Of a stretch of DNA of 30,975 nt, positions 1-6,015 are shown in pieces; the stretch's first letter is position 1; the number at the start of each line of letters is the position of its first letter. The stretch lies in IMG/VR virus record IMGVR_UViG_3300020474_000065, positions 1 to 30,975 of that record. The stretch is one strand, 5' to 3'. The notes beneath the pieces were generated by a model, which saw only the letters and a program-made list of their open reading frames with translations, was not told the DNA's origin and did not search any database. The stretch is from a virus. A program made the translations under genes and the position numbers.

Positions 1-98
1 CTATTAACTACAATAAATAACTAAGTATTCTTTTATATAAATATTCTTATGTATTACAATAAAAGAGTCGATTACCTCATAATTGATAACAGGTTGAT

Positions 99-139
99 AA
101 GAGAGGCCGCGTTTTCCACAAAGCCTCTTTTATCTTTTG
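99..139 (+). terminator. Terminator of the upstream (off-window) unit
   Basis: AAGAGAGGC (99-107) pairs with GCCTCTTTT (123-131), nine pairs including one G-U, around a 15-nt loop, and is followed by a T-rich run. It lies just before the promoter of the first gene and probably ends transcription entering from the left. The first 98 bases hold no gene that I can see. Confidence 0.6.
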
Positions 140-141
140 AT

Positions 142-170
142 TTGACTTTAACATAAAAGTATGGCATACT
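142..170 (+). promoter_or_regulatory. Promoter of the first operon
   Basis: TTGACT (142-147), a 17-base spacer ending in TATGG, then CATACT (165-170). The same arrangement occurs at 2085-2113 and, on the minus strand, at 13817-13845. The expected start of transcription is near 177, followed by the ribosome-binding site GAGGT (185-189) and ATG at 195. Confidence 0.8.
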
Positions 171-194
171 GAATATATAGAAATGAGGTAAATA

Positions 195-908
195 ATGACT
201 GATGATGGTAATCCATATTCAGAACTTCAACCTATACAAGCAAATATAGAAGATATTAAAAGTCCTATAGAGCAAGTAAAGGAAGAAGGCAATATAGGTA
301 TAGATTGGGACGAATGGATAGAATGCGTTCAATTTATGGCTATTAGATATACAAGTGGTACAGATACACCTAGTTCTTGGGGAGAAGTAAAACTCAGAGC
401 AATGTATCAAGACTTACAATACTTTACCTATAAAGATGTTCAAGAGGCAATAATTAAGCTACACAGCGAGGGTAGAAACTTTGCGCCAAACAGTTCAAAC
501 ATTATAGGTATGTTAAATAAACTAAATAAGAATCAAGTGATGTCTTCATCTCAAGCAGAGAGATTGTCTAAAGGACAATACAGTGAATGTAAAGGTGGAG
601 CAGAACATCAATGGGCAGATTGGGGATGGTTCTTTGATGAACAAGGCTATCCAATATTTTTAGAAGTATGTTGTGCAACAGCAGGACCTAATATGCCAAC
701 TTGTTTAGCAGAAAGACCAAAGACAACTCCTAGTGCAACTAATCTTAGTATGCACCCCGGATTTCATATGACTAAAGAGCGATTTGTAGATAGTATGAAA
801 AAGTTAAAACTTTCTGATAACAAACAAAACGAATTATTAGAATATAGAAATAAACTTCTTACAGATAATGAAGTTGAAAAGTTAGGATTAAATTATGAGA
901 AGAGATGA
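195..908 (+). CDS. Unknown protein, possibly helicase-loader/replication-accessory-like
   Basis: 237 aa. GAGGT lies five bases before the ATG. The region around residues 38-110 is helical and acidic: a Trp-rich start, then V-x-x-A-I-I-K-L-H and R-N-F-A-P-N-S-S-N-I-I-G. This spacing recalls the N-terminal domain of phage helicase loaders and inhibitors such as SPP1 G39P, where a helix is followed by F-P-P-S and another helix. Residues about 128-175 form a separate Trp/Cys/His block (C-x-G-G, H-Q-W-A, W-G-W-F, then CC and a further Cys) that could bind a metal. The gene heads an operon and overlaps the next start by 14 bases. The loader reading is inference from pattern only; no helicase or primase is in view to support it. 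Confidence 0.45.
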   Translation: MTDDGNPYSELQPIQANIEDIKSPIEQVKEEGNIGIDWDEWIECVQFMAIRYTSGTDTPSSWGEVKLRAMYQDLQYFTYKDVQEAIIKLHSEGRNFAPNSSNIIGMLNKLNKNQVMSSSQAERLSKGQYSECKGGAEHQWADWGWFFDEQGYPIFLEVCCATAGPNMPTCLAERPKTTPSATNLSMHPGFHMTKERFVDSMKKLKLSDNKQNELLEYRNKLLTDNEVEKLGLNYEKR

Positions 909-996
909 AGAGATTTTGAATAGAAGAGCTAAAAGAGTTGCTAAGTCTAAAAAGAAAGGCAACATTGGTAGGAAGAGAGGAGTGTTCCCAATATGA
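895..996 (+). CDS. Small basic protein (33 aa)
   Basis: A 33-aa ORF overlapping both neighbours: its ATG lies 14 bases inside the preceding gene and its stop shares ATGA with the next start. It is rich in Lys and Arg, with N-R-R-A-K-R-V-A-K-S-K-K-K-G. It resembles the 32-aa protein at 3397 (N-R-A-Q-R-R-A-K-K-S-K-K-G), so the two may be paralogues. Such tiny basic proteins are common in phage small-gene operons and could bind nucleic acid, but no function is known. The tight packing supports it being real. Confidence 0.6.
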   Translation: MRRDEEILNRRAKRVAKSKKKGNIGRKRGVFPI

Positions 997-1661
997 TAAG
1001 TGATTTTATAGAAGATAATATATCTGAAGATAAAGCAGGGCCTATGTTCTATGCTTTAATGTTTTACAATGATGTTCGGATTCAAGAATATGAAAAGAAT
1101 GCAATATCTGTTTTGCGTGATAATTTACGATGGATGACAGATACTTCTTCTGCAGAAAAAGATAATGAAATTTGTTCACAATCTATTTTTGCTTTTATGG
1201 AACTTTGTATGGCTGAGTTAATGTATCAAGGAGTAAAAGACATTAAAAAGAAAGAACTGATAAGAAACGCTGATGCTGTATCTACTCTTAAAAATAAAAA
1301 GTATCGTAGATTAAACAGTAGAGATAAAAGACAAGCTGTTAAGTGGTGTCTTTGGAATTACGAAGATGAAGTACTAGCTATGTCTGCAAGTGTAAAAAGA
1401 ATAGTTGGTGGTTGTTTATCTTTCTTAGCAGAGAAAAGTGTTGATGGTGGTTCAACTTTGTTTAAAAAAGATATAGATGATATGTTTTTAGATGCTAAAT
1501 CTAAAATTTATGACCAAGGACTACCAAGTGCTATTGGAGATGAAGACGAAGAAAGATTTGATACAGAAGAAGAACAAAGTATAACTTTAGATTTAATTTC
1601 TAAAGCTATGTATTCAGATGATTATGTAGAAACAGTAATTGACTTCTGTTTTGATTCTTAA
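993..1661 (+). CDS. Unknown protein (222 aa)
   Basis: 222 aa, start overlapping the previous stop (ATGA), so probably translationally coupled. The protein looks soluble and largely helical. Residues about 110-135 are basic (K-K-Y-R-R-L-N-S-R-D-K-R-Q-A-V-K-W) and the C-terminal quarter is acidic (G-D-E-D-E-E-R-F-D-T-E-E-E). I see no catalytic motif or metal-binding cluster and cannot assign a family. It ends the first operon and is followed by the structured intergenic region. Confidence 0.75.
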   Translation: MISDFIEDNISEDKAGPMFYALMFYNDVRIQEYEKNAISVLRDNLRWMTDTSSAEKDNEICSQSIFAFMELCMAELMYQGVKDIKKKELIRNADAVSTLKNKKYRRLNSRDKRQAVKWCLWNYEDEVLAMSASVKRIVGGCLSFLAEKSVDGGSTLFKKDIDDMFLDAKSKIYDQGLPSAIGDEDEERFDTEEEQSITLDLISKAMYSDDYVETVIDFCFDS

Positions 1662-1711
1662 TATAATTAATCTTGCTTGACTTTACTAGCAATAGTAATT
1701 TCAGCGGGACA

Positions 1712-2046
1712 GCCTTGTGGTAAACGATACGATGGGAAGGTATTGGTTTGGACACTTGTACACTGACATTAGGGAGCGATACCCTACACAAGGCCTAGGG
1801 AACCGGAAGTATAACTAAATATTGTATGATATTGTAATACTAAATGTAGTGATTAAGTATAAGTTATAAATAGGTTCCCTTAAGTTTGCCATCCCAATTA
1901 TTTAAATAATGACTATGTAAATATCTACTATGGGGTGGTAAAAACGACGAGCAATTGAGAGGGTATAATTATTAGGTCGGTGATTATTTAGAAATAAATA
2001 ATCCTTTGCCGATACCCTCCCATCGTCGGCTCTCTAAGGAGAGCCG
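1712..2046 (+). ncRNA. Candidate large structured RNA in a 480-bp gene-free region
   Basis: No ORF fits 1662-2144, yet it is full of helices. 1712-1719/1787-1794 (GCCTTGTG/CACAAGGC). 1739-1745/1777-1783. 1797-1804/1873-1880 (AGGGAACC/GGTTCCCT) enclosing 1810-1816/1862-1868. 1888-1896/1931-1939 (nine pairs, two G-U) enclosing the palindrome 1897-1910. 1945-1949/2024-2028 enclosing 1959-1965/2013-2019, 1977-1980/2009-2012 and a nine-pair hairpin 1982-2003 with a GAAA tetraloop. 2027-2034/2039-2046 (eight pairs, loop TAAG). In addition 1729-1737 (ACGATGGGA) is complementary to 2018-2026, which would make a long-range pseudoknot. The strand is assumed from the flanking genes. A possible -35 (TTGACT, 1677-1682) has no good -10, so the RNA may instead be the processed 3' end of the first operon. 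The last hairpin lacks an adjacent T-run. I do not recognise the family. Confidence 0.55.
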
Positions 2047-2084
2047 TATCTAAAATGACTTTACAAAATTTTTTTATTTTTGGC

Positions 2085-2113
2085 TTGACAAATTAAATTT
2101 TGTATGGCATACT
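2085..2113 (+). promoter_or_regulatory. Promoter of the small-gene operon
   Basis: TTGACA (2085-2090), a 17-base spacer ending in TATGG, then CATACT (2108-2113). The -10 and the bases after it are nearly identical to the promoter at 142-170. The first gene starts at 2145 behind a purine-rich site (AGGGGAG, 2130-2136). Confidence 0.85.
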
Positions 2114-2144
2114 AAATATATAGTTAAAAAAGGGGAGAAAACCA

Positions 2145-2387
2145 ATGAAACCAATTACTAAAGACGCTATGGAAAAATTATATGACGAAACAGGCATATA
2201 CCAATGGCACACTACTGATAGAAAAGTAGATAAACCATCTATGGGTGTAGATATTATTTTTGCTCCATATACAGATGTAGAGAAAGCAATTGATGAAATT
2301 AATAAAGTATTAGAAAATTCCGGATTAAGTTACAAAATGGATACTTGGACTTTACCTCATCAAGATAATTTTATGGGAGATGAATAA
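2145..2387 (+). CDS. Unknown small protein (80 aa)
   Basis: 80 aa, first gene of the second operon, with AGGGGAG eight bases before its ATG. It looks like a compact alpha/beta domain: an amphipathic helix near residues 46-60 (D-V-E-K-A-I-D-E-I-N-K-V-L) and a hydrophobic strand before it (G-V-D-I-I-F-A). No catalytic or metal-binding motif is visible and I do not recognise it. Its TAA shares a base with the next ATG, so translation is probably coupled. Confidence 0.7.
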   Translation: MKPITKDAMEKLYDETGIYQWHTTDRKVDKPSMGVDIIFAPYTDVEKAIDEINKVLENSGLSYKMDTWTLPHQDNFMGDE

Positions 2388-2572
2388 TGAGTAAAACATT
2401 TTGGAGTGATGATGCTGTACAAAACCATCCTTATAAAGGTGGTATGTATGTTCGTTCTGATTTAGGAAAAGCATTTACTGAATGGACTAAAAGAGGAATA
2501 AGTATTGTCGGTGTAGTTATAGATGATTCTAATGAAGTTGAGTTCATCATTGAAGTAAAAGAAGAAGAATGA
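2387..2572 (+). CDS. Unknown small protein (61 aa)
   Basis: 61 aa. The start overlaps the preceding stop (TAATG) and the stop overlaps the next start (ATGA). It has a hydrophobic strand (I-S-I-V-G-V-V-I) at residues 38-45 and ends in Glu-Glu-Glu, encoded by the GAAGAAGAATGA junction that recurs in this operon. No family recognised. Confidence 0.7.
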   Translation: MSKTFWSDDAVQNHPYKGGMYVRSDLGKAFTEWTKRGISIVGVVIDDSNEVEFIIEVKEEE

Positions 2573-2661
2573 TTGAATACGAATTTTGGTATGACGACAA
2601 AGGCAGAGTTGTAGGTAAAGTACCTCTTGTTGACGTTGTCGGATTAGATGAAGAAGAATGA
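2569..2661 (+). CDS. Unknown mini-protein (30 aa)
   Basis: 30 aa, ATGA overlap with both neighbours. Composition is acidic and aromatic (M-I-E-Y-E-F-W-Y-D-D), and it ends in Glu-Glu-Glu at a second GAAGAAGAATGA junction. Support comes from the unbroken coupling of the operon rather than from a recognised domain. Confidence 0.55.
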   Translation: MIEYEFWYDDKGRVVGKVPLVDVVGLDEEE

Positions 2662-2768
2662 TAGATATATATAATTTTGAATTACCAACTTGTGCAATTT
2701 GCTTAGAGTCAAAAGAATTACCAATAAACAGTATCTTTTGTATTGATTGTGAATCGGAGAAGTTGTAA
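2658..2768 (+). CDS. Zinc-ribbon-like mini-protein (36 aa)
   Basis: 36 aa, ATGA overlap upstream and TAATG overlap downstream. It has two Cys pairs, C12-x2-C15 and C28-x2-C31, separated by 12 residues. This is the layout of a minimal zinc ribbon. A nucleic-acid or protein contact role is plausible but not shown. Confidence 0.65.
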   Translation: MIDIYNFELPTCAICLESKELPINSIFCIDCESEKL

Positions 2769-2914
2769 TGGGTGGAGTATTATTATGTTCTAAGTGTGAT
2801 GTGCGTTGGCATTCACACGATGGTACAGGTTCTTATGTTAATGATGAACATTACTGTGAAAACTGTACTCAAGAAATAGAAGCTCATTGGTTATTGAAAA
2901 GCGAGGATAAATGA
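2768..2914 (+). CDS. Zinc-finger-like mini-protein (48 aa)
   Basis: 48 aa, start in a TAATG overlap and stop in an ATGA overlap. C7-x2-C10 and C30-x2-C33 with His15 and His17 between them suggest a zinc-binding knuckle. The C-terminal part is helical. It is the second Cys-pair protein in a row, so this operon seems to carry a small set of zinc mini-proteins. Function unknown. Confidence 0.65.
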   Translation: MGGVLLCSKCDVRWHSHDGTGSYVNDEHYCENCTQEIEAHWLLKSEDK

Positions 2915-3042
2915 AAATATACGATATGAATACCGGAAAAGAAACTACAACTACTCCCGAGGAGTTTATGGAACATATAGCTCCCGAAATTGAGAAGTGG
3001 AAAGAGTTACAAGAAAAGTTAGCGAGGTATGAAGAAGAATGA
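2911..3042 (+). CDS. Unknown mini-protein (43 aa)
   Basis: 43 aa, overlapped at both ends by ATGA. The C-terminal half is a predicted charged helix (E-I-E-K-W-K-E-L-Q-E-K-L-A-R-Y) that could form a coiled coil, ending in Glu-Glu-Glu at another GAAGAAGAATGA junction. No family recognised. Confidence 0.6.
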   Translation: MKIYDMNTGKETTTTPEEFMEHIAPEIEKWKELQEKLARYEEE

Positions 3043-3191
3043 ATTTAAATAAGCATACAGTATTTGTAATAGGTAAGCTTACTTACACAACAGATACAGA
3101 AGAAAGAGCATTAGAGCTTGCAGAAAATGATATGAAATACATACACCCTAAATTTAATTTAGAAATTAGTGGAACTAAGGAGGAAGAATGA
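3039..3191 (+). CDS. Unknown mini-protein (50 aa)
   Basis: 50 aa, ATGA overlap upstream. It has a strand-helix pattern (T-V-F-V-I-G-K-L, then E-E-R-A-L-E-L-A). The 3' end carries AAGGAGG (3177-3183), a consensus ribosome-binding site for the next gene, inside the codons that encode Thr-Lys-Glu-Glu-Glu. Confidence 0.6.
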   Translation: MNLNKHTVFVIGKLTYTTDTEERALELAENDMKYIHPKFNLEISGTKEEE

Positions 3192-3313
3192 AAGATAATC
3201 CATTTGATGGACCAAGTATAGAAATTGGTTCTGATAAATTTAAAGAAATGATTATGCAACTTATGATTAATAAACATAATGATGCTGATGAAGATTTTGA
3301 TTTAAATGCGTAA
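3188..3313 (+). CDS. Unknown mini-protein (41 aa)
   Basis: 41 aa. AAGGAGG ends four bases before the ATG, the best ribosome-binding site in the operon. The central part is Met-rich (F-K-E-M-I-M-Q-L-M-I) and the C-terminus is acidic. No family recognised. Confidence 0.6.
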   Translation: MKDNPFDGPSIEIGSDKFKEMIMQLMINKHNDADEDFDLNA

Positions 3314-3422
3314 AAGATATAGAAAAGAACAGCACGAGTGGAGTCGTGAAATAAATTGGAATCACAATTTACCTGTTTATGGTGAGGGGAGCAAAGATGA
3401 ACAGAGCACAAAGAAGAGCTAA
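3306..3422 (+). CDS. Possible basic mini-protein (38 aa)
   Basis: 38 aa, starting eight bases inside the previous gene and running 26 bases into the next one. It begins M-R-K-R-Y-R-K-E-Q and contains three Trp/Tyr residues in a short span. No clear ribosome-binding site precedes it, and the 26-base overlap is longer than elsewhere in the operon, so it is less certain than its neighbours. Confidence 0.4.
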   Translation: MRKRYRKEQHEWSREINWNHNLPVYGEGSKDEQSTKKS

Positions 3423-3495
3423 GAAATCTAAAAAAGGTACTAAGTATCGTGGTTTAAGTAAGAGACAAGTTCTTACGCCCGATTCTTGGAGATAG
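3397..3495 (+). CDS. Small basic protein (32 aa), related to the one at 895
   Basis: 32 aa, preceded by GAGGGGAG (3385-3392). It begins M-N-R-A-Q-R-R-A-K-K-S-K-K-G, a start seen in many tiny phage proteins. It resembles the 33-aa protein of the first operon. Likely nucleic-acid-binding by charge only. Confidence 0.6.
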   Translation: MNRAQRRAKKSKKGTKYRGLSKRQVLTPDSWR

Positions 3496-3503
3496 GAGAA
3501 AAT

Positions 3504-3881
3504 ATGACTGAAGATTATAAAAGAGGCCTAGGCAAAACATATGAAAAAGTTCAAATGATAAAGAACTGTGCAGATATGTTAAGTGTTGGTTGGGCTATTA
3601 ATACAGAGACAAAAAGAAGAGAAGTAGTTTTACTTTTAAAACACGAAAGTGGAGCAATTACTCCTTTAGCAAGTCTTTGGACAGCAGAAGATTTTAATTT
3701 AAGAGAGTACGACGAAAAAGACTCTCTAATACTCGAAAGAGTATTTAATCTATATCAAGCTGAAGACAATAGAGAAAGCTTTGATGAATTAAATGACGGA
3801 TACCATCCTAAAGATAGAACTTATGATGATATGTGGAAATTTATCGACGGTGCTAGAGAAGCAGTCGAAGATATAGAATAG
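3504..3881 (+). CDS. Unknown protein (125 aa)
   Basis: 125 aa from ATG 3504, chosen because TAGGAG lies about five bases upstream. A TTG at 3486 in the same frame would add six residues but has no ribosome-binding site and lies inside the previous gene. The protein appears to be a single alpha/beta domain: strands near V-G-W-A-I-N-T and R-E-V-V-L-L-L, then an acidic helical half. No catalytic motif is visible. It is the last gene of the operon and is followed by a folded element. Confidence 0.7.
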   Translation: MTEDYKRGLGKTYEKVQMIKNCADMLSVGWAINTETKRREVVLLLKHESGAITPLASLWTAEDFNLREYDEKDSLILERVFNLYQAEDNRESFDELNDGYHPKDRTYDDMWKFIDGAREAVEDIE

Positions 3882-3888
3882 ACAGTTT

Positions 3889-3979
3889 CAGACTACTTGT
3901 AGAAAACTGATACGTTTTACAGCTCCCCTGTTGTAGTATTAGCTATCAAGTAGTCTGTAAGTATCTATTCGTGAGAATG
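3889..3979 (+). ncRNA. Candidate folded RNA: four-way junction plus GNRA hairpin
   Basis: CAGACTACTTG (3889-3899) pairs perfectly over 11 bases with 3947-3957. Inside lie three hairpins: AAAAC/GTTTT (3903-3907/3914-3918), ACAG/CTGT (3919-3922/3928-3931) and GTAG/CTAT (3933-3936/3943-3946, one G-U). Only TAG (3900-3902) and one T (3932) stay unpaired at the junction, so helices could stack directly. A fifth hairpin with a GTGA loop follows (3966-3979). There is no T-loop consensus, so it is not an ordinary tRNA. It sits between two genes and could be a leader element of the gene at 4004, the processed end of the operon, or a small RNA. Confidence 0.5.
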
Positions 3980-4003
3980 AATAACTAGTTGAAAGGTGCA
4001 GAA

Positions 4004-4708
4004 ATGCCTAATCAAAATAACAATAGAATAGATACTGAAAGTCAATATGACTTTCAAACAGACAAATGTGCTGTTCGTAAATGCAAATGGGTTTCCCAAA
4101 AGCCAAACGACGAAGGTGCTTTAGACTTGATTACACAAGGTGGTTATGGTGACTTTATGGATTACTATGACAGTGACCCTGTGTATTTTCGTTTATGTCA
4201 CAAACACGCACATCGATTTTCAAGTTGGTTAAACAACCCTAATGTTTTACCAAGACACAACGGACACGCCCACAATGGTAGTGAACCGGGTTTTTGGTAT
4301 GGACATATTGGTTGGGACCAATACACTTGGTTGTCTTACTTAAATAACTTTTTGTTTCATCTCTTAAAGGAGAACATAAAGGTAGCAGTTAATGTTTTTA
4401 AAAGACAATTAGAACATCACATTACTTGGAACCGACAGGATATTAATGACAGGTCTACTCCCGTCATTAAAAAAGATTTTATCTTTAAACTGTTTTTTCA
4501 AAGTAAAGCCTACAAAGGTTTTGTTAATGCAAAACGTAGGCAAATTTATGTTATGTATCATAATTGGATTAAAAGCACCTACCGAAATCATATATCTCTA
4601 GATAGAGAAATATGGCAAAAAGTCATTAATGGTGAATTGTCTGATATAGATTTAGAAATAATGGCTCATATCACTGATGCCAATAGGTCTAGTTCCGAAG
4701 AAGAATAA
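4004..4708 (+). CDS. Unknown Cys/His-rich protein (234 aa)
   Basis: 234 aa from ATG 4004, with AAAGGTG (3992-3998) five bases upstream. A TTG at 3989 would add five residues but lacks a site. Residues about 22-70 hold C-A-V-R-K-C and, later, L-C-H-K-H-A-H, a possible C-x4-C ... C-x-H-x-H zinc site. The segment around 83-105 is rich in His, Gly and Trp, and the C-terminal half is basic and helical. It lies directly before the large terminase, where a small terminase subunit is often found. However I see no N-terminal HTH and no TerS signature, so I leave it unassigned. A strong terminator follows. Confidence 0.65.
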   Translation: MPNQNNNRIDTESQYDFQTDKCAVRKCKWVSQKPNDEGALDLITQGGYGDFMDYYDSDPVYFRLCHKHAHRFSSWLNNPNVLPRHNGHAHNGSEPGFWYGHIGWDQYTWLSYLNNFLFHLLKENIKVAVNVFKRQLEHHITWNRQDINDRSTPVIKKDFIFKLFFQSKAYKGFVNAKRRQIYVMYHNWIKSTYRNHISLDREIWQKVINGELSDIDLEIMAHITDANRSSSEEE

Positions 4709-4709
4709 A

Positions 4710-4738
4710 ACAGCCTCCTAGAAATAGGAGGTTTTCTT
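4710..4738 (+). terminator. Rho-independent terminator before the terminase gene
   Basis: CCTCCTA (4714-4720) and TAGGAGG (4725-4731) form a seven-pair stem closed by a GAAA tetraloop and followed by TTTTCTT. It ends the unit containing the gene at 4004. It runs straight into the -10 of the next unit. Confidence 0.85.
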
Positions 4739-4743
4739 CGTTA

Positions 4744-4758
4744 TATAATACAAGTATG
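4744..4758 (+). promoter_or_regulatory. Perfect -10 box placed for a leaderless terminase mRNA
   Basis: TATAAT (4744-4749) is followed by six bases and then ATG (4756). Transcription would be expected to start at or next to the A of the ATG. No ribosome-binding site precedes the ATG; the nearest AGGAGG (4726-4731) is inside the terminator stem and too far away. No -35 is evident. The same arrangement occurs at 15028-15043. Confidence 0.6.
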
Positions 4759-6015
4759 CCTAGAGACATACTAGAAAACACTCAAAGTGTTCGAGAACAA
4801 GAATTTATACTAGAGTTTCCCTCATTACATAAAGCACAACAAACCGTTAGAGATGACCCTGCTCGTTGGAAAATACTATGTGCAGGTCGTCGTTTTGGAA
4901 AATCTAGACTTGGTGTACAGCTTTGTTTAGAAGAAGCTCTTAAAGGTGGTCGTGTTTGGTGGGTTGCACCTACTTTTGCGATAGCTAGAGTTGGTTGGAG
5001 AGATGTTGTTGCTGCTGCTCAAGAGTTTCCACCCGAAGCTGGAGTAGATATTAGAATTGGTGATATGGAAGTAAAATTTCCCGGAGGTGGTTCTATATCT
5101 GTTAAATCTGCTGATAATCCTCAAAGACTTCGTGGTGAAGGCCTTAACTTCCTTGTTATGGATGAGGCCGCTTTCGTAAGAGAAGAAACTTGGACAGAAG
5201 TACTAAGGCCTACTCTTACTGAAAATAAAGGTTCTGCATTATTTATATCAACCCCTATAGGAATGGACAATTGGTTTTATCATCTGTGGGAAAAAGCACA
5301 CACAGCTGATGATTGGGCTAGATTTCAATATCCAACAGTAGCTAATCCAATAATAGACCCTGCCGAAGTAGAATCTGCAAGAGAAGACTTAGGAGAATTA
5401 GTATTTGCTCAAGAGTATCTTGCAGAATTTATTTCTGAAGGCGCACAAATGTTTAGAAGCCATTGGTTTAATTATTACAAGTTAGGTGTAGGAACTATTT
5501 GGTGTGAAGGTGAAAAATTTGACATCAATACAGATTTAGTAAAATTTGCAACAGTTGACTTAGCTGCTTCTACTAAAGAGTCTGCTGACTATACAGTCAT
5601 TTCAGTATTTGGATATCATATGCAATCTGACAGATTATTTATGTTAGATATGATTAGAGATAGATTTGAAGCACCCGATATCGTTCCACAAATTAAAAGA
5701 GCAGTTGGAATACATAATTTAGAATGGGTAGGAATTGAAAAAACCGGTTATCAGTTAGCTATAGTTCAGTTTGCTAGAAGAGATGGATTAAGAATTAAAG
5801 AACTAAGGGCCGATAAAGACAAGCGGTCACGAGCACTACCTTTGTCTGCTAAGATGGAAAGAGGACTTGTATATTTTCCTAAAGATGAAGACTGGGTTGG
5901 AGAAGTTGAAAGAGAACTTCTTACTTTCCCTGTCGGAGTTCACGATGATATCGTGGATACTTTAGCCTATGCTTGTCTGAGTAGCGGAACTAAAAGAAAA
6001 TGGGAAGCATTTTAA
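4756..6015 (+). CDS. terL: Terminase large subunit
   Basis: 419 aa. This is the ATP-driven motor and nuclease that packages phage DNA into the prohead. The ATPase domain shows Walker A A-G-R-R-F-G-K-S (43-50), Walker B F-L-V-M-D-E (132-137) and the coupling motif S-T-P (165-167). The C-terminal RNase H-like nuclease shows three acidic positions: D268 in F-A-T-V-D-L-A, E328 in G-I-E-K-T-G, and D397/D398 in H-D-D-I-V-D. Length is typical. The ATG has no ribosome-binding site and lies just after a TATAAT, suggesting a leaderless mRNA. The portal gene follows with no gap. No small terminase subunit was recognised in the window. Confidence 0.95.
   Translation: MPRDILENTQSVREQEFILEFPSLHKAQQTVRDDPARWKILCAGRRFGKSRLGVQLCLEEALKGGRVWWVAPTFAIARVGWRDVVAAAQEFPPEAGVDIRIGDMEVKFPGGGSISVKSADNPQRLRGEGLNFLVMDEAAFVREETWTEVLRPTLTENKGSALFISTPIGMDNWFYHLWEKAHTADDWARFQYPTVANPIIDPAEVESAREDLGELVFAQEYLAEFISEGAQMFRSHWFNYYKLGVGTIWCEGEKFDINTDLVKFATVDLAASTKESADYTVISVFGYHMQSDRLFMLDMIRDRFEAPDIVPQIKRAVGIHNLEWVGIEKTGYQLAIVQFARRDGLRIKELRADKDKRSRALPLSAKMERGLVYFPKDEDWVGEVERELLTFPVGVHDDIVDTLAYACLSSGTKRKWEAF

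Noticed and set aside
1888-1940. A group I intron core, suggested by GACTATGTAA and CTACTAT
   Set aside because: The pairing partners of P7 are not complementary, and the region interrupts no gene.
2027-2046. A rho-independent terminator in the CGGCTCTC/GAGAGCCG hairpin
   Set aside because: The T-run is more than 20 bases away (2069-2075), so it is treated as part of the structured region.
3907-3922. A hammerhead-ribozyme core, suggested by CTGATA
   Set aside because: The CUGANGA core and the matching GAAA strand are not present.
3889-3957. A tRNA gene in the cloverleaf-like element
   Set aside because: The outer stem has 11 pairs instead of seven, the inner arms are too short, and no T-loop or D-loop consensus or plausible anticodon arm is present.
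4004-4708. Small terminase subunit
   Set aside because: The position fits, but there is no N-terminal HTH and no family pattern, so the gene is left as unknown.
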